Part shown: piece after piece, positions 55,366 through 64,000 of the stretch
How the letters are laid out: the number at the start of each line of letters is the position of its first letter
Position numbering within the stretch: the first letter of the stretch is position 1
Source: Haematobia irritans
Taxonomy: Eukaryota; Arthropoda; Insecta; Diptera; Muscidae
Length of the DNA stretch: 64,000 bases
Direction: 5' to 3'
NCBI RefSeq assembly: GCF_050003625.1
Contig: NC_134397.1
Coordinates: 152,044,691 to 152,108,690 of the forward strand
Made by a program: the position numbers and the translations under genes
The notes under the pieces: generated by a model
The model's database searches: none
What the model was told of the DNA's origin: nothing
The model's input: only the letters and a program-made list of their open reading frames with translations

Positions 55366-55724
55366 TACACTTGTATATTGGAAGGGAAACGTAAAAGCAT
55401 ATTTTTTTCTCCCAAACGAAATTTAAGACAAAAAAAAACATCGTTTACCATATGCCATTTATCAGCAAAAAACGTTTGGTGATTAAAGTTTGAAATTTTC
55501 GAAGAAATAAAGAAACTAATCAAATATAACTTTGCATTTCATCCGTCTGCGCACATACTGGTTGTTTGACCTATAGGAGTCGAGATGTGCACACTCGTCT
55601 ACACTAAATTATCCACCAAGCTGATTCTGCACTGGCTTCATGTCGGTCCGTTCTGAAGAAAAAATAATTTTATTATGTATACATAGAGCACAGTTGCCAC
55701 TCGAACCAAAAACTACCAAAAAAT

Positions 55725-56580
55725 GATATCAAAATTTTATTTCTAAAGAAAATGTTGTCCAAATTTTATTTATATAGAAATTTTGTATACATTTTATTTC
55801 TATAGAAAATTTTATATTTCTATAGAAATTTTGTTTACATTTTATATAGTGAGTTTTAGATTTCTACTAAAAATGTTGTCAAAATTTTATTTCTGTAGAA
55901 AATGTAGTCAAAATGCTATTTCGATTGAAAAATTTGTCAAAATTTTATTTCTATAGAAAATGTTGTCAAAATTTTATTTCTATAGAAAATTTTGTCAAAA
56001 TTTTATTTCTATAGAAAATTTTGTCAACATTTTATTTCTATAGAAAATTTAGTCAAAATTTGAATTATCTAAAAAAATTGTATCAAAATTTTATTTCTAT
56101 AGAAAATTTTGTCACAATTTTAATTCTATTGAAAATTTTGTCTACATTTTATTTCTGTAGAAATTTTTTTCCAAATTTTACTTTTATAGAAAATTTTGTC
56201 AAAATTTCATTTCTATAGAAATTTTTGTCCAAATTTTACTTCTTTAGAAAATTTTGTCAAAATTTTATTTCTATAGAAAATTTTGTAAAAATTTTATTTC
56301 TATAGAAAATTTTGTCAAAATTTTATTTCTATAGAAAATTTTGTCAAAATTTTATTTCTATAGAAAATTTTGTCAAAATTTTATTTCTAAAGAAATTATG
56401 TCAATATTTTATTTCTGTAGAAAATGTAGTCAACATTTTATTTCTATTGAAAATTTTGTCAAAATTTTATTTCTTTAGAAAATTTCGTCAAAATTTTATT
56501 TCTATAGAATATATTGTTAAAATTTTATTTCTATAGAAAATTTTGTCAAAATGTTATTTCTTTAGAAATTTTTTTAAGCT
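55725..56580. repeat. Large 29-bp minisatellite array
   Basis: About 29 tandem units of the form TTTTGTCAAAATTTTATTTC followed by TATAGAAAA, 29 bp, with scattered substitutions and short deletions. This is the same unit as in HINE family A but outside a recognisable HINE. The many short open frames are artefacts of the repeat. Confidence 0.9.
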
Positions 56581-58314
56581 TTTATTTCTCGGTGTGCCTT
56601 CCGTGTATAGAAGGTCAACTATACCTAATTTTTATACCCTAAACCACATAGTGGTCAGGGTATAATAAGTTTGATCGGCCAAAAAATGTGCCTACCAGAA
56701 ATATTGATTTTAGACCCCATAAAATATATACCGATCGACTTAGAATCACCTCCTGAGTCGATCTAGCGCTTGGTGTCCGTCCGTCCGTCCGTCTGTCCAT
56801 GTATTTGTTGTTCACAGGATTCCGGTCGCAATTATTAACCGATTTTGATGAAATTTGGTACAGGGAGTTTTTTGCGCACAAGGACGAACGCTATTGAATT
56901 TTGAAGAAATCGGATTAAATTTAGATATAGCTCCCATATATATGTATCGCCCGATTTCGACAAATGGGGTCACGGAGCGCGTTTTTTCAAACGGATCGTC
57001 ACCAAATTTGGCAAAAGGTAATCTTTTCCACCGCCCTTCAAGTCTGCAAAATTTCATCCAAATCGGTTCAGATTTAGATATAGCTCTCATATATATGTAT
57101 CGCCCGATTTTCCCAAATTTGGCCACAAAACCTTTATTTATCAACCGATCTTACTCAAAGTTGGCTAAATATAATCTTCTATAGCACTAACTATATGTGC
57201 AAAAAATCATCGAAATCGGTTCAGATTTAGCTATAGCTCCCATATATATGTACCGCCCGATTTTTCTAAATTTGGCCATAAAACCCTTATTTATCAGCCG
57301 ATATTACTCAAATTTGGCTAAATGTAGTCTCCTATAGCACTAACTATATGTGCAAAAAATCATGGAAATCGGTTCAGATTTAGATATAGCTCCCGTATAT
57401 ATGTATAGCCCGATTTTCCCAAATTTGGCCACAAAACCTTTATTTATCAACCGATCTTACTCAAAGTTTAGTAAATATAATCTTCTATAGCACTAACTAT
57501 ATGTGCAAAAAATCATTGAAATCGGTACAGATTTAGATATAGCTCCCATATATATGTATAGCCCGATTTTCCCAAATTTGGCCATAGAACCCTTATTTAT
57601 TAACCGATCTTACTAAAAGTTGGCTAGATCCAGTCCTCTATAGTACTAACTATATGTGCAAAATTTCATCGAAATCGGTTCAGATATAGCTCCCATATAT
57701 GTATCACTCGATTTTGAAAAATTCGCCCCTAATAACCTTATGTTTGACCATACAGGCCTCATTTCTTAACTGATCTTACTCAAATCTTGCACAAGGTAAC
57801 CTTTTGTAGTATTAATCAAACCCGCAAAATATTATGCAAATTGGTTGAGATTTAGATATTGCTTCCATATATATGCATCGCTCGATTTTCCCAAATTTGG
57901 CCATAGTACTCCTATTTATTAACCAATGTTACTCAAATTTCAAATTTTGATGTACTAGCCGATCGTACTTATACGTACTTGTAGCGCTTACATAAGACTA
58001 TTGCCCGATTTTTACAAATTTGTATTTATTACCCACACTAATTTAACGATTTTCTCTTTTTTAATAATGGGCTCAATATTAGTGGCATTCTAACTCCGTA
58101 GGCGCAATATCAACACAGCCAGTGTTGCTAGAAGTAGGGGAAATTCCCTATATGTATGGGTTTTCTAATATTTAGCGTTTTATAGGGACGTAGGGCCATA
58201 ATGTAGGACATTTCCACTCAACACAATTTGTAATAATTGTTACATTTTGGTGGCTCTAGAGGAGGAAAGTAGAAGCCGGCAAGGCTTGATCTTTAACAAT
58301 GTGTGTTCCTGTAG

Positions 58315-58630
58315 AGAATTTTGTCAACATTTTATTTCTATAGAACATTTTGTCAAAATTGTACTTCTATAGACATTTTTTTCAAAATATTATTTCTACA
58401 AAAAATTTTATCAAAATTTTATTTCTGTGGAATTTTTTCTCAAAATTTTATTTCTGTAGAAAAATTTCTCTCAAAAATTTGTTTATAGAAACTTTTTCCA
58501 AAATTTTATTTTTGTCGACATTTAACAAAATTTTCTCAAAATTTTATTTCTGTGGAATTTTTTCTCAAAATTTTATTTCTATAGAATTTATTGTCAAAAT
58601 TTTATTTCTATAGAAAATTTTTATTTTTAT
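58315..58630. repeat. 29-bp minisatellite block inside C1
   Basis: About ten decayed units (TCTATAGAACATTTTGTCAAAA and similar). C2 lacks recognisable sequence here, so the block may mark a further inserted fragment. Confidence 0.7.
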
Positions 58631-58993
58631 AAAGATTTAAAAAAAAAAGATGACTAATTTGGATAGAATTCTACCAACTGTGGCAACCGTGGTGGTAATA
58701 CAAATTTATATTCTAAGTTATATACGTTGCATATTCATGTTTTAAGATAATAAAGTACTTAGAACCATTTTTGTTTTGAAAAATTTTTTGAATTTAACAA
58801 AAAATATAGTAGGGAAAATTGTTTGGGAATGTATGGGAAAGTAGGGAACTTTTTTTGTCCTTGTAGGGTAAACCGAACATTTTCCCTGGCAACATTGACT
58901 ATGAGCTATAGTCAGATTGACACAAAGCACCCATAGACACGTACCCCTTAATTTTCTTATATATGCAACTGCGGTTTATCTCCCAGACCTATA

Positions 58994-59968
58994 CACGGAT
59001 GAAAAAGACTGTTTTTCATATGTTTGGCTATAAACATTATATGTTTGGAACACAAATTTTTAAACACAATATTTTTGAGTGCAAGCATATAATGTTCATA
59101 AACTAGCATAACATGTTTGGGATATATATGTTAATATGTTAGAACATATTATGTTTGGGACATAAAATGTTTGTAAATATAATATGCTTGGATGCAAACA
59201 TATATTAATTTAGAAATAGCCTATAAACATATATGTGTTTAGTAGCTTGGAGCGCTATTTAACAGGGAGCGATATTGAATTAAGTTGGTGGTTGTTGCTT
59301 GTTATTACAAAATTAACATTTTATTTTTCCTTGGGCAATTGATCAGCTACTTCTTTGATCCTTACAAACTGTGTGGTCCGCTGTTCGAATCCCCGTCCGG
59401 CAAAAGGTATAATTAAAATAAAAAATCATAAAATTGAATAATTTCTTCTACAATGTTTGTATTACAGAAAAAGGTGCTAAGAACTAAAAAATCTCGTGGA
59501 AGTGAGAAAGATGTCGGGGAATATACAATTGGGCAGAAAAAAATTTTTGAGCATTCAGGTCGAAAACCTATGTTGTTAGCACCTATATTACCTGTTTATT
59601 TTCATAATTCATTTTGATTGTAAATATATAAATAAATAAATAAAATTTTGAGCACAATATTGTTTGGGAGAATTTTTTTTAAGCATATAATATTTTTGGG
59701 TGCAAAATGCTTCCAAACATATTATATGGTCACATAATAACATATTGTTTTTTGGAAGACAACATTATTGAATTTGGATGCAAAAATACAAAATGTTTGG
59801 AACTTAGACTACCCAAACATATATTGTTTAGACCAATATGCTTTCAAACATATTATATATTGGTAGACATCAAACATATAAATGTTTGGGCAATACCCAA
59901 AAATGTATATGCTTCAAGCAAAATATGTTTGGGAGTATATGTTACAGAAGCGATTATTTGTGAGGGTG
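58994..59968 (+). mobile_element. Family T MITE-like element, internally deleted
   Basis: Starts CACGGATGAAAAAGACTG after TA (58992-58993) and ends TTATTTGTGAGGGTG before TA (59969-59970); 975 bp. It retains part of tRNA-like module 1 (about 59345-59408, GTTCGAATCCCCGTCCGGC) but lacks module 2. Confidence 0.78.
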
Positions 59969-60069
59969 TATGTTACCCCACAAATGCTTATGATTACTAA
60001 TTCTGTAATGGTGGTTTAGGGTATGATATAGTCGGCCCCGCCCGACTTTCTACTTTACTTACTTGTTTT

Positions 60070-61090
60070 TATATACAAAATTTTGTCAAAATTTTATTTC
60101 TATAGAAAATTATGTCAAAATATTATTTCTAAATAAAATGTTGTCAAAATATTATTTATATAGAAGTTTTGTCTACATTTTATTCCTACAGAAAATTTTA
60201 TATTTCTATAGAAATTTTATCTACATTTTATATAGTGAGTGTTATATTTCTATTAAAAATTTTGTCAAAATTTTATTTCTATAGAAAATTTTTTCAAAAT
60301 TTTATTTCTTTAGTAAACTTTGTCAAAATTTTATTTCTATAGAAAACTTTGCTAAAATTTTATTTCTATAGAAAATTTTGTCAAAATTTTATTTCTATAG
60401 AAAATTTTGTCAAAATTTTATTTCTATAGAAAATGTTGTCAAAATTTAATTTCTATAGAAAATTTTGTCAATATATTATTTCTATAGAAAATTTTGCCAA
60501 ATTTAACTTCTATAGAAAATTTTGTCAAAATTTTATTTCTATAGAAAATTTTGTCAAAATTTCATTTCTATAGAAAATTTTGTAAAACTTTTATCTCTAT
60601 ACAAAATTTTGTCAACATTTTATTTCTATAGAAAATTATGTCAAAATATTATTTCTATAGATAATTTTGTCAAAATTTTATTTCTATAGAAAATTATGTC
60701 AAAATATTTCTATAGAAAATGTTGTCAACATTTTGTTTCTATAGAAAATTTGGTCAAAAATTTATTTCTATAGAAAATTTTGTCAAAAATTTATTTCTGT
60801 GAAAAATGTTGTTAAAATTTTATTTCTATAGAAAATTTTGTCAAGATTTTATCTCTATAGCAAATTTTGAAGATAAAGAATTGGTATTAACAATTAATTT
60901 TGTCAGAATTTTATTTCTATAGAAAATTTTGTCACTTTTGTATTTCCATAGAAAATTTTGTCAAAATTTTATTTCTATAGAAACTTTGAAAAAATTTCAT
61001 TTCTATACAAAATTTTGTCAACATTTTATTTCTTAAAAAAATTTTGTCAATATTTTATATATCTATAAAAAATTTTACCATAGTGTTATT
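60070..61090. repeat. Large 29-bp minisatellite array, second block
   Basis: Roughly 34 units of the 29-bp repeat directly after HINE C1. Together with 55725-56580 it probably formed one array before C1 inserted. One unrelated 40-bp interruption occurs at about 60868-60905. Confidence 0.9.
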
Positions 61091-61638
61091 TCTTTGTGAA
61101 ATACCACATATAAAGTACTTATACACTCCCAGCAAAATCTATCATTGTCAACAGGGCATGAGGAAAGTACATACTTCTCTGCAGCCCAATTATAACATTA
61201 TCACGTAAAGGCTATGTGGTAATATTTCTGAAAATCAGATGTATGGTAACCGAAACTATATTATTCCAAAAGCAAATGGTATTGCTGGGGGGTATGACAC
61301 AATATGTCTTGGTCAATAGTTTTGCACCTCAACTATTTACCTATTTTTTGCTTGACTATTTTTCTCTTACTTTAGTTGTTTATGTGGAATTTAAATACGA
61401 AAGCAAAACACAATCAATTATTTTTCATTTAATCTCCTCTTATTCCCCCACTCAATATTTATTTCATATTTATTCAATAGTTAATTCAATAAAAATGCAT
61501 ACCACATCTTTATGTATATACAATATAAGTACGTATAATTGTGTATACACTAAAGCATCGAATACAAATTCTTTTGCTTATTTATTTTGTTAATTAATAC
61601 CCATATTTTTGTTTTGTGCTTTCCATTTTCCATTGTAG
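61091..61638 (+). other. Intron upstream of the host exon
   Basis: AT-rich, no repeat recognised. It ends in a pyrimidine-rich TTCCATTTTCCATTGTAG acceptor. An open frame at 61216-61593 does not connect in frame to the exon and has no recognised domain. Confidence 0.55.
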
Positions 61639-61894
61639 GTCAGCAATGCTGAGGTACAATACATACGTACCATTGATAATTTGATTGCATCACGCATTAG
61701 CCTGAAGCTGCAGTTGCAGGGTATTCATTTCAGTAGCGTTAATCCTTCGGTCTATGGACACAGCGTCTATGGCATGAATTCTGTGCATGGTGGCGGCTTA
61801 GTGTTGCGTTGTACCGCAACCATTGGTGAATTGTATCAGGAATACAAGGAAATTGAACTGGGAACACCGCAAAAGGATCCAGTGCCGGCACGAG
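61639..61894 (+). CDS. Internal coding exon of a Beaten-path-like (Beat family) Ig protein
   Basis: The exon lies between the acceptor CCATTGTAG and the donor GAG|GTAAGG. It encodes 85 codons plus one base (enters in phase 0, leaves after one base). The product starts VSNAEVQYIRTIDNLIASRI and contains LKLQLQGIHFSS, then GGGLVLRCTATIGELYQEYK and IELGTPQKDPVPAR. The hydrophobic alternation with LRCTA..G.LY resembles the second Ig-like region of Beat proteins, secreted or membrane-linked guidance factors that bind Sidestep-type receptors. Codon use and composition (more GC than surroundings) also mark it as coding. Family assignment is from memory of the motif; the subtype is unknown. No other exon of this gene is visible, implying very long introns. 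Confidence 0.75.
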
Positions 61895-62298
61895 GTAAGG
61901 ATTTTCATATTCTATGAACAGAGCGTGATAGTGAGTGTGTATGTGTGTTTGTGCTTGTCTGATTTAAGCTCAATTTTGTGTTAATGCTTTCCAGTGGAAA
62001 ACCAATTGGAGATAATAATTGGTGAATTAAAGTAGTTTGAATGGAAACCACTTTGTTATCTAATACACACGTACCAATCCCAAATAGGCATTCAATGCTA
62101 AATCAAATCAGGTTTATTTGAATGAATTATTGTAGATCTCGTTTTGAATAATAAGTGTATGCATCTTTAAGCATGATATTGATAATTTAAATGCATGTGA
62201 GACACAAGTAATTTAGAGGTATAGAGAAGGAACCCAATGATTTAGTTTTGCAAAGTGTGACTCAGAAATGTAAAATTAACGTGGTTGCATCTTACATA
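61895..62298 (+). other. Intron downstream of the host exon
   Basis: Begins with the donor GTAAGGATTTTC. No further exon was identified before the repeats that start near 62299. Confidence 0.55.
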
Positions 62299-62390
62299 CA
62301 CAGAAAAAATCACGAAAATTTTTCCAATTAAGGTATTCATTGAGTTTAAACAAATAATCAATTAAAATTTAAAATTACATTTTGTATGTT
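62299..62390 (+). mobile_element. Family H MITE 5'-end fragment
   Basis: CACAGAAAAAATCACGAAAAT followed by TTGAGTTTAAACAAATAATC is related to 24398-24470. Confidence 0.5.
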
Positions 62391-62500
62391 TGTTAGAGAC
62401 CACATTTAAGCATCACATAACAAATTTCACCCGGATCGGATGCAATTTGGTTCTCTAAGAGCCTCTGCAAGCCAAGTCAAGATCCTTGATGGAAGGTCAA
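62391..62500 (-). mobile_element. Family A HINE monomer fragment
   Basis: GTTTGTTAGAGACCACATTT, CACCCGGATCGGATGCAATT and CTCTGCAAGCCAAG represent most of one family-A monomer without ends. Confidence 0.6.
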
Positions 62501-62505
62501 AGTCT

Positions 62506-63697
62506 TGTTTTTTATACAATAAACCACATAGTGGTCAGGGTATAATAAGTTTGATCGGCCAAAAAATGTGCCTACCAGAAATATTGATTTTAGCCCCCAT
62601 AAAATATATACCGATCGACTCAGAATCACCTCCTGAGTCGATCTAGCGCTTGGTGTCCGTCCGTCTGTCCATGTATTTGTTGTTCACAGGATTCCGGTCG
62701 CAATTATTAACCGATTTTAATGAAATTTGGTACAGGGAGTTTTTTGGGCACAAGGACGAACGCTATTGAATTTGAAAGAAATCGGATCAAATTTAGATAT
62801 AGCTCCCATATATATGTATCGCCCGATTTCGACAAATGGGGTCACGTTGCGCGTTTTTTCAAACGGATCGTTACCAAATTTGGCAAAAGGTAATCTTTTC
62901 TATCCCCCTTCAAGTCTGCAAAATTTCATGCAACTCGGTTCAGATTTAGATATAGCTCTCATATATATGTATCGCCCGATTTTCCCAAATTTGGCCACAA
63001 AACCTTTATTTATCAACCGATCTTACTCAAAGTTGGCTTAATGTAGTCTTCTATAGCACTAACTATATGTGCAAAAAATCATCGAAATCGGTTCAGATTT
63101 AGATATAGCTCCTATATATATATGTAAATCCCGATTTTCCCAAATTTGGCCATAGAACCCTTATTTATTAACCGATCTTACTAAAAGTTGGCTAGATCCA
63201 GTCCACTATAGTACTAACTATATGTGCAAAATTTCATCGAAATCGGTTCAGATGTAGATATAGCTCCCATATATGTATCACCCGATTTTGAAAAATTCCC
63301 CCCTAATAACCTTATGTTTGACCATGCCTCATTTCTTAACTGATCTTACTCAAATCTTGCACAATGTAACCTTTTGTGGTATTAATCAAACCCGCAAAAT
63401 ATTATGCAAATTGGTTCAGATTTAGATATAGCTTCCATATATATGCATCGCTCGATTTTCCCAAATTTGGCCATAGTACTCTTATTTATTAACCAATGTT
63501 ACTCAAATTTTGATGTACTAGCCGATCGTACTTATACGTACTTGTAGCTCTTACATAAGAATATTGCAATATCAATACAGCCAGTGTTGCTAGAAGTAGG
63601 GTAAATTCCCTATATGTAGGGTTTTTGTAATATTTAGCGTCTTGTACGGACGTAGGGCCACAATGTAGGATATTTTCACTCAACACAGTTTGTAATA
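62506..63697 (+). mobile_element. Family C HINE element C2, 3' end cut
   Basis: Starts TTATACAATAAACCACATAG and is close to C1 throughout (ATCGGCCAAAAAATGTGCC, GGATTCCGGTCGCAATTATT, ATATGTATCGCCCGATTT). One or two monomers are missing relative to C1. It ends at ACACAGTTTGTAATAATTT, where family-A element A9 begins; the 3' hairpin is not seen. Confidence 0.8.
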
Positions 63698-64000
63698 ATT
63701 TTTATACCCTCCATCATAGGATGGGGGTATATTAACATTGTCATTACGTTTGCAACACATCGAAATATTGCTCTAAGACCCCATAAAGTACATATATTCT
63801 GGGTCGTGGTGAAATTCTGAGTCGATCTAAGCATGTCCGTCCGTCCGTCCGTCCGTCCGTCCGTCCGTCTGTTGAAATCACGCTAACTTCCGAACGAAAC
63901 AAGCTATCGACTTGAAACTTGGCACAAGTAGTTGTTATCGATGTAGGTCGGATGGTATTGAAAATGGGCCATATAGGTCCACTTTTACGTATAGCCCCCA
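63697..64000 (+). mobile_element. Family A HINE element A9, cut by window end
   Basis: TATACCCTCCATCATAGGAT, CCATAAAGTACATATATTCT, a GTCC core of about eight units (63836-63868), AACAAGCTATCGACTTGAAA and the start of the first monomer at ATAGCCCCCA. It continues beyond base 64000. Confidence 0.85.

Larger units (their letters stand above)
56627..60067 (+). mobile_element. Family C HINE element C1, split by minisatellite and a T element
   Basis: 5' end TATACCCTAAACCACATAGT then GGTCAGGGTATA; AAATATATACCGATCGAC; GTCCGTCCGTCCGTCTGTCC core (56776-56797); monomers with ATAGCTCCC marks at 56928, 57080, 57233, 57386 and 57539 (152-153 apart). The 3' end is GGTTTAGGGTATGATATAG and GTCGGCCCCGCCCGAC, then CTTGTTTTT (60067). 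Inside lie a minisatellite block (58315-58630) and a family T element (58994-59968). Confidence 0.82.

Noticed and set aside
56021..56536. Phe/Tyr/Lys-rich small proteins
   Set aside because: Translations of the 29-bp minisatellite, which is not a gene; units are phase-shifting and occur in several arrays.

Overview
This is repeat-dominated nuclear DNA from an insect, most likely a calyptrate (muscid-type) fly such as Stomoxys, Haematobia or Musca. That is inferred from the Himar1-like mariner relic, from the dense Helentron-associated elements that resemble Drosophila DINE-1, and from AT-rich intron-like filler. No prokaryotic gene, rRNA gene or CRISPR array is visible. The only convincing host coding sequence is one exon at 61639-61894 (+). 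It has clean splice signals and resembles the Ig region of the beaten-path (Beat) family. Much of the remainder may be intron or intergenic DNA around that gene.

The window is organised by transposons inserted into transposons. The most abundant class is a set of Helentron-associated (HINE/DINE-1-like) families, called A, B, C and D here. Each has a 5' end like TATACCC(N)GGGTATA, a conserved block around CCATAAAGTATATAT, a GTCC/GTCT microsatellite core, an array of about 153-bp monomers, and (in several) a 29-bp minisatellite. The 3' end is a GC-rich hairpin followed by CTTGTTTT. A second class is made of TA-duplicating, CAC...GTG-ended MITE-like families (T, F, G, H and a palindromic one). 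One of these, family T, carries two divergent tRNA-like modules. Others are Tc1/mariner elements (four DD41D-type internally deleted copies, a split fifth relative and one Himar1-like relic), a piggyBac-like MITE, a Helitron, a full-length EN-RT-RNaseH LINE with both ORFs open, and a SINE that shares the LINE's 3' tail.

Layout: 1-5.5 kb holds T and G elements and a palindromic MITE. 6.1-7.75 kb is a family-A HINE. 8.7-19.2 kb is a family-D HINE split by a family-A HINE (carrying a DD41D mariner), by the LINE and by a Helitron. 20.3-23 kb holds mariner relics, including Himar1-like DNA split by a DD41D copy. 23.4-28.5 kb is a family-B HINE with four nested levels. 30.4-33.4 kb is D containing F containing B. 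34.4-38.9 kb holds an A fragment, T and two F elements, one carrying a promoter-like and intron-like segment. 39.6-46.5 kb holds A, D and B HINEs, a TA-MITE and a piggyBac-like MITE. 47.6-53.7 kb is a HINE holding a SINE, a G element and a mariner that is itself split by two HINEs. 55.7-61.1 kb is 29-bp minisatellite split by a family-C HINE. 61.6-61.9 kb is the host exon, and 62.3-64 kb holds more HINE DNA running off the window.

Two 2.73-kb blocks 15,618 bp apart (about 8.98-11.71 and 24.60-27.33 kb) match at every place compared. Their ends coincide with HINE termini, so a HINE appears to have transposed while carrying a mariner as passenger. Several insertions can be dated relative to each other because the interrupted element closes up over a simple target duplication.
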